Source: Malus domestica (lineage: Eukaryota; Streptophyta; Magnoliopsida; Rosales; Rosaceae). Taken from it: a stretch of 64,000 bases of DNA. This document shows, one piece after another, positions 46,801 through 56,980 of this stretch. Location of the stretch: the NCBI RefSeq assembly GCF_042453785.1, contig NC_091664.1, positions 7,961,001-8,025,000 of the forward strand, in the 5' to 3' direction. Below the pieces are notes generated by a model, which ran no database searches, had not been told where the DNA came from, and worked only from the letters and a program-made list of their open reading frames with translations. A program made the translations under genes and the position numbers. Each line of letters begins with the position of its first letter. Position 1 is the stretch's first letter.

Positions 46801-49800
46801 TGTGAAACTGGCAGCTCCCACTACCGTGCTATGACCAAGCAGGGTAAAGGAATAGCATTACTACTTGTTGTTAGGGAGACTCCTATATATGTCGACCTCC
46901 ATCCCCAACGGACAGGCAGACCTGCAAAAATGCTCAACCCTTCATCATATCTGAGAGGGCACTCCCAACGAAGCCTTTCGAAATATTCAGCTTTCTTTCC
47001 CCCCGATAATACCTCTGCAAACAAGCTATACTAGAGCAAGAATATCTCATATCATCAGGGTTAAAAGCAAGAGTATCCCATATCATGCTTTTTCCCTGTC
47101 TTTTCTTGTGGCCTTGTTTTTACCTGCAAGACAAGGAGAAAGAGAGCAATCAGTCAGCACTTGGAATCAAGCTTCCAGCCAGGAACTGACTGCCTGGAAC
47201 CCCTTACCTGATTACTTACCTGGCATTGCTCTCGAGTACTCATCTTCAACATCTTATGTTTCCAGGGAAGATTCCGCATCTGCTTGAGGAACAGATAGGG
47301 CAAGTGCGAAGGATACAAGGAAGCATGTGGAGACAAGCGTAACAGCACACGTGCCGATACATTCATTACTCTGTCAAACGCAAAAGTATCCCATATCAGC
47401 AGGGTGGAACGTACTCTAGATTTGATGGACTTGTTTTGACCCTCAAATTCTTCAGTCGGCCTTATACTCTGGAGGAAACCAGAAAACCCTCCAGCTCAGT
47501 TCAAGAATAAGCCTGTGGAAAGTTACTTCTTCAAAAGCAAAAGTATCTCATATCATCTCTTTTCATTTTTCTTCTCTTTATCCTTCATGCTGCTGCAAGA
47601 TGGGGAGAAGGTGAACAATCAGTCGGAGCTTTGATTGCTTACCTTGTCTGTCACCTCTTTCAGCAGACCCCCTAGCTCGGCGACTTGGGGGACTCCTACT
47701 ACATGGTTTGTATCGCGCTTGACCAAGCCTGAAACTACAAGTAAGCTTCAAGTGAAATTGATACATTACCTTGTGCATCTCCACCAGTTAAAGATACCAC
47801 CCCTGGATGGAGGAAGAGTACTTCCAGAGAAGATGCCACATCTACCTATGAGACAGATAAGGCAAGTCAAGACGACACCACACTCCGATACTTAGAAGTT
47901 TCGTGATTACGAGATCATTCTCCCACGATATTTCCTAATGTCATTTGTACTAAATCATTCACTTGTACTCACTAAATGAGAGCTTGAACCTATGTACTTG
48001 TGTAAACCCTTCACAATTAATGAGAACTCTTCTATTCCGTGGACGTAGCCAATCTGGGTGAACCACGTACATCTTGTGTTTGCTTTCCTATCTCTATCCA
48101 TTTATATACTTATCCACACTAATGACCGGAGCAATCTAGCGAAGATCACAAAAAGCGATCGTTTTCGCTACCTAGGATCTATCTTGCAAGAGAACGGAGA
48201 ATTAGATGGAGATCTCAACCATAGAATACGAGCTGGATGGAAAGAGTGCATCCGGCGTGTTGTGTGACCGTCATAGGCCACTGAAGCTCAAGGGAAAATT
48301 TTATAGGACGGCAATAAGGCTAGCGATGTTGTATGGCACAGAATGTTGGGTGGTGAAGCATCAACACGTACACAAAATGGGTGTAGCGGAGATGAGGATG
48401 CTTCGTGGGATGTGTGGGCACACGAGAAAGGATAAGATTGGGAATGAGGATATCCGAGGTAAAGTAGGAGTAGCCGAAATTGTAGGAAATATGAGAGAAA
48501 ATCGGCTCCGGTGATTTTGAACATGTGCAAAGAAGGCCGACTGACGCTCCGGTTCGAAGATGTGACTACGGGACAGAGGTTCAGGGCCGAAGGGGTAGAG
48601 GAAGACCTAGGACAACTTTGGAAGAGACTCTAAGAAAAGACTTAGAGTACTTGGATCTAACGGAGGACATGACACAAAACCGAGCGCAATGGCGTTCTAG
48701 GATTCATATAGCCGACCCCACTTAGTGGGAAAAGGCTTTGTTGTTGTTGTTGTTGTTGTTGTTGGTCATTTCCCAGAGGATGCCTGGACTAATTTGGCCA
48801 CTTAATTTGATCCTATTTGGATATTAGAATTTATTGAACAAAACATATGAAGAAAGTTGAGGCTCCACCATAAAACCAATTGGCAATATGGGAAGTAGCC
48901 CAACTTACTTATAAGCCCATGCAAGATCCCTCCTCCCATCAATGTGGGACTCATTCTCAACAACATATTCCAGTGCCAAATTCAAATGAGTTAGGGATGT
49001 CAGAGAAACAAATTTACAAATGATCCACCAGGACTATAGAAGCTTGGAAGCAAACCTCTTTCTAATGGCAGCATACTTCTCATTTTCACATACAGACTGG
49101 TAAACATTTGCAAGAAGAAAACACTTTGCATCTTTAAGAACCTGAGATTTTACGAAACATTGATACTTTGGATCATGTTTTGAGCACTGTAAAATTTGTC
49201 TATGTGTTGGAAAGAAAATAATGCTTGACATCGACATCTGTGTAAAGTGATTTTTACCTTTGAGAGTAAAGGCAAGGCATCTAGAGCAGTCTTCAGAAGA
49301 ATGATACTTGAAACCAACACTTGGCTTTTTCTAGCACAATCAACACCCACAACTTTGTTTGTAATTTTCTTTGGCTTGAAGCAAAAGTGACAAAGCACCC
49401 TATCTGCATGAGCACATACACAACTCCACTCGTTCATGATATGAATAGATAGATTTACTGTATTAAGGCAAAACTTTCCTCTGCTTTCTTCTACCCTCTT
49501 ACCACTCTCTTTTGGAAATTTACGCAGAACCTGAGCTAGTCCAAAGAACAGCTGTTCGTTGCTCATGAGCTCATCCTAAAATCAAATATTAAGGAGACTT
49601 AGGATCGTAAAACTATTGCTGCAAAATACAATATCCATCTCAGGAGCTTCAAGATTCAGAACTTTATATGTATTCTAAGAGGATACAAAGTAGACATTAT
49701 CATTGTATTCTTGCTTTTTCATGTATAACCATGCCCAAAAAATAAACACAAAGTCTGCCCAACCAACTTTGCAATTCAAATAACATGATATTTTTTCATT

Positions 49801-52396
49801 CTTCTTAAAAATAGATAGAGAAATAAAGGTTAACAAACTGAAAAGTATCTCAAATGGATAAAATAATACATAGATCCACAAGAGATAGTTGAGAGCAAAT
49901 AACACTGACCAGGCAATCTAGACGAGCATTTATAGTTTCAATATCTTTTAAAGGCTGCAAAAGATTGGCACGAAGAAGTCTGGACCTGCAGTTATACATT
50001 GCTCCACATTAGATTTATATAAACAAGAAATTGGAAAGGAGAGATCTACCACCAGAGAATTGTAGCTATAAAAAAAATATATGAAATCCAGGATAATAAT
50101 ACAGTGAACCAGCCCCTCATACCCTCCAACCGTTTTTGTTGTCTTAAACATGTTTAATAAACTTCTTTTCTTGTTGCTGGTGCCCCAAAGTGTCGAATGA
50201 AGTGGCTCAATGATTTCCAAGTTTTGGACACTGTAAACAAATTTCAATTGTAAAAGTCATTACCAAAGAGATTACTAATAAAATATATGTTGACCCATTG
50301 TAGATTTATCTGAAATAATTTAGAAAAATGTCCTAATATCACAAAAAATCGTCTGTTTAAAGAATAAAAAGGGAGCTCAGCCCTAGATAAATTCAAAGAA
50401 GGGAAGGGAGCGTACCTAGTCGCATCAATATTCATATGAGCAAATGATCCATTAAAAGTGACCTGGAGAAGGGATATGTGCGATGAAGTAAATGTTTAAT
50501 TCCTCACAAAGACAAAAACAGGGTTGGATGGCAGTGCAGACTGATGGGAGTTCTTAGCCGGAAGAGAAGATAAAAATACAGAAAAATAATGTTATTGATC
50601 TACTCTGTGTACAGATAGCTGATGATATTATTGATATACAAATGATAACTTTCTTCTGATATTATTTTACAGGTCATGAAAGAATGTGCATTAACTCGTA
50701 CCACAAGTGAGTGGTTTGTGACGATGACTCCCTTCTCTGCTTCTATCCTGTTCATCAGGCACTTGATCCATTACCAACAGAAAAGGCAAGGTTAACAGAT
50801 TCTATAACAATAAAACGTGCACATTGCTAACAAGTTCAACATAAGGCAACTTAAAAGGTACGGAAAAAAAAAACACATTTGACATGACATGATCTTTCTA
50901 GTAAATAGAGCTAGAATAGCATCAGGGGAAAAACTGTTAAAATATCTAATGTTCTTTGAATTATTGCTTAAAGAAACTCTTAAACGCCAAAATATGAATA
51001 TGGTGTAACTGCCTACATCATAATAAAAACAAATGCCTAAACTTTGGAACACCATAACGTTAGAAAGCTCAAGATCTGAAAGTACCACTTAATTGTAGCT
51101 GCAGCAGCAGCTAAGCAGAGGTAATACTGCTTGTAATAAGTATCCAATCCTAGTGCTGAAGGTTCCTTGGCTGATAAATTTTTAATCAGTACGGCACCCT
51201 GGAACCCAACAATGGCACACTAAGCTGTGAGCTTCAAGAGTAAACACCCATTTTGATGCAAACATTAGAGGATAAGGAATCTCTAACATAACCTTAGTGT
51301 CATCGAAGCAACCACGGGCCATTACAACCTGCAGAACAGCACACTTGTTTAGTGGATTAAACAAGTAGTCATAAGTGAGGTAACCTCACAGGCATCCAGT
51401 ATTCATGTACACCAAAAAACAAGCATGAGAGAGAGAGAGAGAGAGAGAGCTAGCAATGTTAATGATTAAGGAACACAACCTTCTTGACTGTAGCATAAAA
51501 TCTGTCCACCAACTCTGAAACTCCAACCATACCATCAGGTGCCAGCTTGTTCGGTGAAACAATAATCACCATAGGATCATAGAATTGCAGCAAGGTTTTT
51601 GTATTCTGATATGAACTGCTAGTTTCAATATATTGAGAAAGATGCAGAGAAGCTAATCTTAAATCAAAAGCTGCCACTCCAACCTGTCACAACATTTAGT
51701 GTCAGCTACGTATCCTGAATTCGTTGATCTCTATGCACCAAAACAATTTTAATACAGCTCTCACATAACCTTCGGGTAATCAGCTGGAAGGGACCATAAT
51801 CAAAAGTAAGAAAATTCTTTGATTTTAGTTACAATATCGCAAACCAGTAAAAATCAAGAAAATATGTGAGAACAATAGACCATATTTGGTTTAGCAACAG
51901 GATTATTTTTCCCTTTTATTTGCAAAAAAATTAGAGTAACGAACTAATTGTAATACAATTTTCCTATACTCTTTAACCTGATTTCACCAGACATCGAAAG
52001 ACTATTGCATAAGCATATAGCCTAGAAATTGAAAATTTAAGGGCCAATTTTCCCCTAGGTATGAAGGATGTATAACGCAATTCATACACAATTCTAGCAA
52101 CGTGATAATTCGAACTCATCCGAAAAGGTGGAAAATGCTGTAGAATCCGTTTCGTAACCGAGTAATTCAAAGGAAGCAAACAATTAACACAAGTCCAAAT
52201 GCTACGTTTTTTGAATTTTGAATCTCCATGCTCTTTCATTTTCCTGCGTTTTCTCGGGAAACAAACAAATCGAAGAAAATGAGCGGGAAATATTGAGAGA
52301 TGGAAAAGCGACCGAGCGACCGAGCTTCACCTCCTTGGCTCTGTTCTCGATGAGACCGACGACGATGCTCGACCTCTCTCCTCCGTCGTCTTCCAT
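34532..52396 (-). CDS. MSH4: MSH4, meiotic MutS homologue
   Basis: Twenty-four exons (high to low): 52331-52396, 51480-51683, 51293-51328, 51086-51198, 50702-50747, 50416-50462, 50123-50230, 49910-49985, 49503-49575, 49258-49403, 49056-49141, 39530-39669, 39265-39404, 39128-39178, 38302-38365, 37345-37488, 37192-37259, 36992-37050, 36490-36646, 36321-36373, 36142-36240, 35118-35232, 34918-35040, 34532-34696. They sum to 2379 nt, 792 aa, with every phase matching and no stop. The protein lacks the mismatch-recognition domain, as MSH4 should, and has the MutS core, Walker A GPNMSGKST (exons 18-19), Walker [15 protein letters not shown] (exon 21) and a C-terminal helix region. MSH4 pairs with MSH5 to stabilise recombination intermediates and promote class I crossovers in meiotic nuclei. 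Intron 16 uses a GC donor. Intron 11 is 9.4 kb because it contains chimeric element B. Confidence 0.96.
35486..35655 (-). mobile_element. Au-like SINE, minus orientation, in MSH4 intron 21
   Basis: On the minus strand it carries a tRNA-derived head with a B-box-like GGTTCGAGAC, the phrase GGGGGTAAGGCTAGCCGACA, and an end GTGCACTGGGTACGACCTTTTT-like. This layout is that of plant Au SINEs. It lies about 170 bp from an inverted sister copy. Confidence 0.75.
35828..35980 (+). mobile_element. Au-like SINE, plus orientation, in MSH4 intron 21
   Basis: Nearly the same sequence as 35486-35655 in inverse orientation, lacking about 15 bp at its 5' end. Ends in a short T run. With its neighbour it can form a stem of about 150 bp in the MSH4 pre-mRNA. 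Confidence 0.75.
37806..37837. repeat. Poly(A) tract in an MSH4 intron
   Basis: About 30 consecutive A on plus. No attached retroelement is recognised. Confidence 0.9.
40529..43687 (+). CDS. RTE-clade LINE polyprotein: AP endonuclease and reverse transcriptase
   Basis: One 1052-aa frame from ATG 40529 to TGA. The first 100 residues are variable. The APE endonuclease begins near residue 102 ([14 protein letters not shown]), with LQETKW (Glu about 135), a SAYAPQ block, GGDLNGHVG and a terminal QHRLLVMDV (the usual SDH is NQH). The reverse transcriptase shows [49 protein letters not shown] and the catalytic FADD at 795-798. A C-terminal region with [16 protein letters not shown] and [11 protein letters not shown] is typical of plant RTE elements, and there is no RNase H. 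All catalytic motifs are intact, so this copy may encode a working enzyme. The ORF stop is followed at once by the cargo instead of the usual tail. Confidence 0.94.
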   Translation: MKMNPEQNRAKARASPVSGALCGLSTVISEQGSLYLHRHPDAVLNEQGGHRNFFSNDSTQSCLGAYAPINFTRDTQKKYFDPIRRGRVKKLGQKGRVQESKMRLGTWNIGTLTGKSMEVVEVMVRRRINIMCLQETKWVGSKAKDLENSGFKLWYSGTNRTRNGVGIIVDKTLVQDVVDVKRVGDRIMAIKIVIGQELINVISAYAPQVGLDTSSKEKFWEDLGDLVQGIAQTEKLFIGGDLNGHVGRETGNYGGFHGGHGFGERNEDGEAILDFAMAYDLFLANTFFKKREEHVITYKSGSSKTQIDFLLMRKGDRITCKDCKVIPGESVANQHRLLVMDVHIKRVRQKNKTWKCPRTRWWNLKEEKQVIFKEKVITQCVWDREGEASQMWDSMASCIRKVAKEVLGESKGFAPHQKESWWWNEEVQTKVKAKKECCKTLYKERTDENGERYRKAKQEAKKAVREAKLAAYDDMYKRLDTKEGELDIYKLSRAREKKTRDLNQVRCIKDEDGKVLATENAVKDRWRGYFHNLFNEGHEMSASLGELSNSEECRNYSFYRRIRKEEVVVALKKMKHKKAIGPDDIPIEVWKLLGETGITWLTDLFNRILKTKKMPNEWRMSTLVPIYKNKGDVQNCMNYRGIKLMSHTMKLWERVIEHRLRQETRVSDNQFGFMPGRSTMEAIYLLRRLMERYRDGKKDLHMVFIDLEKAYDRVPRDILWRILEKKGVRVAYIQAIKDMYEGAKTAVRTHEGQTESFPITVGLHQGSSLSPYLFALVMDELTRHIQDDIPWCMLFADDIVLIDETQEGVNAKLNLWREVLESKGLRLSRSKTEYMECKFSANGGQNELGVRIGDQEIPKSDRFRYLGSILQKNGELDGDLNHRIQAGWMKWKSASGVLCDRRMPLKLKGKFYRTAIRPAMLYGTECWAVKHQHVHKMGVAEMRMLRWMCGHTRKDKIRNEDIRGKVGVAEIEGKMRENRLRWFGHVQRRPTDVPIRRCDYGTEVQGRRGRGRPRKTLEETLRKDLEYLDLTKDMTQDRAQWRSKIHIADPTQ
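43948..44622 (-). CDS. Antisense-ORF protein in chimeric element B
   Basis: A 224-aa frame from ATG 44620-44622, homologous over its whole length to the ORF at 10245-10913, with mostly conservative replacements. It has the same [13 protein letters not shown] start, a coiled-coil middle ([20 protein letters not shown]) and a Pro/Ser tail with a repeated EAPND.P pattern. Unlike the frame in the LTR element, it is carried here by a LINE chimera, antisense to the LINE ORF and sense to MSH4. No function is known to me. Confidence 0.75.
   Translation of the reverse strand: MSGPSDRRFDLNLVEEAAPPSPDNIWRPSFVSPTGPLTVGDSVMKNDMTAAVVARNLLTPKDNRLLSKRSDELAVKDSLALSVQCAGSVSNMAQRLFARTRQVESLAAEVMSLKQEIRGLKHENKQLHRLAHDYATNMKRKLDQMKETDGQVLLDHQRFVGLFQRHLLPSSSGAVPRNEAPNDQPLMPPPSRVLSSTEAPNDPPPVPSLSGALPTAETSPKQPL
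44750..45000. repeat. Short tandem repeats (AGAAATCGAAGAGGCG units)
   Basis: Four to five units of about 60-65 bp share CTCAGAAATCGAAGAGGCG, TTTCTCAAAAG.TGGG and GA.CACGA.GG. They sit in the leader of the antisense ORF. Confidence 0.8.
45314..46660. repeat. Higher-order tandem repeats in the cargo (about 217-bp units)
   Basis: A unit starting near GGTAAAGGAACAGTACCA and containing CTTCGTGGCAAGGTAGACTA occurs at about 45314, 45534, 46233 and 46447. The pair is itself part of a ~910-bp duplication (about 44930-45840 and 45840-46750). The same array is present in copy C at about 55637-56980. Confidence 0.85.
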
Positions 52397-52403
52397 TTCC
52401 TTC

Positions 52404-52406
<3 letters not shown>

Positions 52407-52454
<48 letters not shown>
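52407..52454. repeat. (CT)n microsatellite 10 bp upstream of the MSH4 start codon
   Basis: An uninterrupted CT run on plus, so (AG)n in the MSH4 5' UTR sense. Length variation here would alter the MSH4 leader. Confidence 0.95.
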
Positions 52455-52456
<2 letters not shown>

Positions 52457-52950
52457 TCTCTCCTTTGCTTCAACGAGTTTGTATCGCGCGCCAGCTTCTG
52501 TTCCGGCCGAGGGTGCTACTTATATACACGCGACTGTTGCTCGGGTCGCGTGTCGCGTGCGCAGTGAGCGAAGTAAAAAACGACACTCGCTCACAGTTTC
52601 TGCGAAGTGTCGTTCACAGGCGTGAGTTGAAATAGTTTTGATCTAAGGAACAGATTTCTGCCAAATTGCAGTGCATTTTTCAAGTTCAGCTTCTCCAAAT
52701 TATTCCAAAACCACAAATTCACAAAACTCTTTATATATTCTTCATCATACATGTGAAGAATTATCAAGCAACACTCATATGAGCTAATTCCTTATTACCA
52801 AACAATCAAATCTTGATCTTTTTGGACACTTTTGGAGTTCGCATCAGAGAATTAATTCTTGTAAAGAGTAACTCGAGAAATCGCAACCCTATTCACTTAT
52901 TTAATACAAATTTATTATTTTGTACACGTTTTCTTGTTTCATTGGTTTTT

Positions 52951-53995
52951 AGATTTGGAAAAAGCGTATGATAGGGTCCCAAGAGACATTCTTTGGAGGA
53001 TTTTAGAGAAGAAAGGAGTACGAGTAGCATATATCCAAGCTATAAAGGATATGTATGAAGGAGCAAAGACTGCCGTAAGAACTCATGAAGGACAAACCGA
53101 AAGCTTTCCCATAACTGTAGGATTACATCAAGGCTCATCCTTAAGTCCTTACCTTTTTGCGTTGGTAATGGATGAGTTAACACGACATATTCAAGATGAT
53201 ATTCCTTGGTGTATGCTTTTCGCAGACGATATAGTGTTGATAGATGAAACTCAGGAAGGGGTAAATGCAAAGCTTAACCTTTGGAGAGAAGTGTTGGAAT
53301 CTAAAGGTCTTCGCCTAAGCCGATCAAAGACAGAATATATGGAGTGCAAGTTCAGTGCAAATGGAGGCCAAAACGAGTTAGGGGTGAGGATCGGAGATCA
53401 AGAAATACCAAAGAGCGACCGTTTTCGTTACCTAGGATCTATCTTGCAAAAGAACGGAGAATTAGATGGAGATCTCAACCATAGAATACAAGCTGGATGG
53501 ATGAAGTGAAAGAGTGCATCCGGCGTGTTGTGTGACCGCCGTATGCCACTGAAGCTCAAGGGAAAATTTTATAGGACGGCAATAAGGCCGGCGATGCTGT
53601 ATGGCACAGAATGTTGGGCGGTGAAACATCAACACGTACACAAAATGGGTGTAGCGGAGATGAGGATGCTTCGTTGGATGTGTGGGCACACGAGAAAGGA
53701 TAAGATTAGGAATGAGGATATCCGGGGTAAAGTAGGAGTAGCCGAAATTGAAGGAAAGATGAGAGAAAATCGGTTACGGTGGTTTGGACATGTGCAAAGA
53801 AGGCCTACTGACGTTCCGATTAGAAGATGCGACTATGGGACAGAGGTTCAGGGCCGAAGGGGTAGAGGAAGACCTAGGAAAACTTTGGAAGAGACTCTAA
53901 GAAAAGACTTAGAGTACTTGGATCTAACGAAGGACATGACACAGGATCGAGCACAATGGCGTTCTAAGATTCATATAGCCGATCCCACTCAGTGA
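52951..53995 (+). pseudogene. Truncated RTE reverse transcriptase with a nonsense mutation
   Basis: The frame starts at the equivalent of [11 protein letters not shown] and contains the FADD motif. A TGA at 53507-53509 replaces the Trp codon after GWMK in copy B (one G-to-A change); the same frame then continues to 53995. The endonuclease and the front of the reverse transcriptase are absent, so it is inactive. Confidence 0.92.
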
Positions 53996-54255
53996 CTTGG
54001 ATTTTCCAAGTCTCCAACCGAGAAGTTTTCCTCACTCGGGAAATTAAGGGAACACTACCCCAACCTACATGCTCCACTCAGAAAGCTTCAACATACAAGC
54101 TTTAACAAAAGAAAATTCAAAGAACTTAGCGAAGAAGGCTTTGGTGTATTTAACACAATACGTTGAAATGAAGGAAAGCTTATTTATTGATATCCCCGAT
54201 AAGCTACAAATATGTACATATACATGAGTCAAAATAAGCACACAAGAGGGAGCCT

Positions 54256-54930
54256 TCACAAAGGTTGCTTAGGAGAAGTCTCAGCAGTCGGTAGAGCTCC
54301 AGAAAGAGAAGGCACCGGAGGGGGATCATTTGGAGCCTCAGTACTGGACAGAACCCTAGAAGGAGGAGGCATCAGAGGTTGATCATTTGGAGCTTCATTA
54401 CGCGGTACAGCCCCAGAAGACGAAGGCAATAAATGCCTTTGGAACAAACCCACAAATCTCTGATGATCAAGTAAAACCTGACCATCAGTTTCCTTCATCT
54501 GGTCAAGCTTCCTCTTCATGTTTGTAGCATAGTCATGTGCGAGCCGGTGCAACTGTTTATTCTCATGCTTGAGCCCTCTAATCTCCTGTTTGAGACTCAT
54601 CACTTCAGCCGCCAATGATTCAACTTGGCGGGTTCGAGCAAATAGGCGTTGGGCCATATTAGACACAGAACCTGCACACTGAACACTGAGAGCCAGCGAA
54701 TCCTTAACAGCTAACTCATCAGACCGTTTGGAAAGTAGTCTGTTATCTTTGGGAGTGAGAAGGTTCCTGGCCACCACCGCAGCGGTCATATCATTCTTCA
54801 TCACGGAATCCCCAACGGTAAGAGGACCAGTAGGGGAGACGAAGGATGGGCGCCATATGTTGTCTGGAGAAGGCGGGGCTGCCTCTTCAACAAGGTTCAA
54901 GTCAAAACGACGGTCGGAGGGGCCAGACAT
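54256..54930 (-). CDS. Antisense-ORF protein in chimeric element C
   Basis: An intact 224-aa frame (ATG 54928-54930) that appears identical in protein sequence to the copy in element B, although silent base changes exist (for example near 54297 and 54399). Same coiled-coil and Pro/Ser tail. That the protein is unchanged while the adjacent LINE frame has a stop is suggestive, but the copies are young. Confidence 0.75.
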   Translation of the reverse strand: MSGPSDRRFDLNLVEEAAPPSPDNIWRPSFVSPTGPLTVGDSVMKNDMTAAVVARNLLTPKDNRLLSKRSDELAVKDSLALSVQCAGSVSNMAQRLFARTRQVESLAAEVMSLKQEIRGLKHENKQLHRLAHDYATNMKRKLDQMKETDGQVLLDHQRFVGLFQRHLLPSSSGAVPRNEAPNDQPLMPPPSRVLSSTEAPNDPPPVPSLSGALPTAETSPKQPL

Positions 54931-55636
54931 TTTTAAAGGTGTTGAAGAGAGAAGAGGTCGGACAAATCAAGATCTTAGAAGTGCAAGAATGAAGCTTCTA
55001 CTGGTGGAGATTCAAGTGTGCTTTGGAACTTAATGCCAGCCCCTATAAAAATCTGCACTCGACGAAGCTTCAGAAATCGAAAAGGCGCCTGCTCAGAAAT
55101 CGAAGAGGCGTTTGCTTTCTCAAAAGCTGGGCTGCTTAGAGATCACGAGGGTTGATCTCAGAAATCGAAGAGGCGTTTGCTTTCTCAAAAGTTGGGCTGC
55201 TCAAAGACCACGAAGGCCGATCTCAAAAATCGAAGAGGCGCTCGCTTTCTCAAAAGCTGGGCTCCCCAGAGACCACGAGGGCCGATCTCAGAAATCGAAG
55301 AGGCACCTACTTTTCCAGCCTTTTCCAGCCTTGTCAGCACCTGTCACACGCACACTCAGTTTTGCGGAAATTATGGGCATTCTGTCAAAGACTTCTGGGG
55401 AAGTAGAAAACACATGAATCTTACTGTTCAATCACCCACTTCCCACACGCAACAATAGCTCATGGGTACCACAGATAACTTTGCCAAAGTTCTCTGCCAA
55501 AGTTGAGCACGTGAAGCTTGCAGCTCCCACTACATCGCTCTGACCAAGAAGGGTAAAAGAATAGCAAAGAAACAGCACTAACAAAGTTTAGACCCATAAA
55601 TTTTGAAGGTCTAGCTACCATATTATTACCCACAAG

Positions 55637-56980
55637 GGTAAAGGAACAGTACAACTGCTGGATAATTGGAAAGTCCCTGTGTGTCAACCTCTGTGCTTCG
55701 TGGCAAGGTAGACTAGCAAACATGCCCAACCTTTACTCACATTCGAGAAAACACTCCCAATAAGATTGCTTGCTCCAAAATCGAAGAGGCACCGTCCTCC
55801 GAATCTCGAGAGCCAGACTCCCAACATGACTACTTTCTTAAAAATCGAAGAGAGGGTAAAGGAACAGTACCATTGCTGGATAATTGGAAAGTCCCTGTGT
55901 GTCAACCTCTGTGCTTCGTGGCAAGGTAGACTAGCAAACATGCCCAACCTTTACTCACATTCGAGAAAACACTCCCAACAAGATTGCTTGCTCCAAAATC
56001 GAAGAGGCACCGCCCTCCGAATCTCGAGAGCCAGACTCCCAACATGATTACTTTCTCAAAAATCGAAGAGACACTGCTCCCCGAATCTCGAGAGCCAGAC
56101 CCCCAGCATGATTGCTTTCTCAAAAATCGATGAGGCATCGTTCTCCGAATCAATCGAAGAGGCGCTCGCTTTCTCAAGAGCTGGGCTGCTCAGAGACCAC
56201 GAGGGCCGATCTCAGAAATCGAAGAGGCACCTACTTTTCTAGCCTTGTCAGCACCTGTCACACGCACACTCAGCTTTGCAGAAATTATGGGCATTCTGTC
56301 GAAGACTTCTGGTGAAGTAGAAAGCACATGAATCTTACTGTTCAATCACCCACTTCCCACACGCAACAATAGCTCATGGGTACCACAAATAACTTTGCCA
56401 AAGTTCTCTGCCAAAGTTGAGCACGTGAAGCTTGCAACTCCCACTACATCGCTCTGACCAAGAAAGGTAAAAGAATAGCAAAGAAACAGCACTAACAAAA
56501 GTTTAGACACATAAATTTTGAAGGTCTAGCTACCATATTATTACCCACAACTGTAAAGGAACAGTACCACTGCTGGATAATTGGAAAGTCCCTGTGTGTC
56601 AACCTCTGTGCTTCGTGGCAAGGTAGACTAGCAAACATGCCCAACCTTTACTCACATTCGAGAAAACACTCCCAATAAGATTGCTTGCTCCAAAATCGAA
56701 GAGGCACCGTCCTCCGAATCTCGAGAGCCAGACTCCCAACATGACTACTTTCTCAAAATCGAAGAGAGGGTAAAGGAACAATACCATTGCTGGATAATTG
56801 GAAAGTCCCTGTGTGTCAACCTTTGTGCTTCGTGGCAAGGTAGACTAGCAAACATGCCCAACCTTTACTCACATTCGAGACAACACTCCTAACAAGATTG
56901 CTTGCTCCAAAATCGAAGAGGCACCGCCCTCCGAATCTCGAGAGCCAGACTCCCAACATGATTACTTCCTCAAAAATCGA
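55637..56980. repeat. Higher-order tandem repeats in copy C
   Basis: Four units of about 217 bp in the same arrangement as in copy B, with few differences. The repeat number is the same in the two copies. Confidence 0.85.

Larger units (their letters stand above)
43688..48150. other. LTR-retrotransposon-related cargo inside chimeric element B
   Basis: This stretch is unrelated to LINEs. Its minus strand parallels the plus strand of the LTR retrotransposon at about 9050-10930: an antisense ORF, the same 5' leader of that ORF, and phrases such as GAGTACTCGAGAGCA and ATGATATG.GATACTCTTGCTTT in the same order. It carries no recognisable LTR pair, gag or pol of its own. At the right it has a CGTGGACGTAGCCAATCTGG...GAACCACGTACATCTTGTG segment resembling an LTR R/U5 region, then joins RTE sequence near 48150. 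Confidence 0.8.
40424..48762 (+). mobile_element. Chimeric RTE/LTR element, copy B (full length, 8.3 kb)
   Basis: It begins with the RTE 5' UTR, continues through an intact LINE ORF (40529-43687), then 4.4 kb of cargo, then a second, slightly different RTE 3' end (about 48153-48725) and (TTG)n. The perfect 16-bp repeat TGGTCATTTCCCAGAG at 40408-40423 and 48763-48778 flanks the whole unit. The RTE segment equivalent to 43105-43687 is thus present twice inside one insertion. It lies in intron 11 of MSH4, antisense to the gene. Confidence 0.92.

Noticed and set aside
43688-48150. Simple insertion of an LTR retrotransposon into a LINE
   Set aside because: No LTR pair or 5-bp duplication at the borders, and a LINE 3' segment is present on both sides, which simple insertion would not give.
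40424-48762. MSH4 as a pseudogene disrupted by the insertion
   Set aside because: The insertion lies inside an intron; all 24 exons join in frame to 792 aa, and splice sites are intact.
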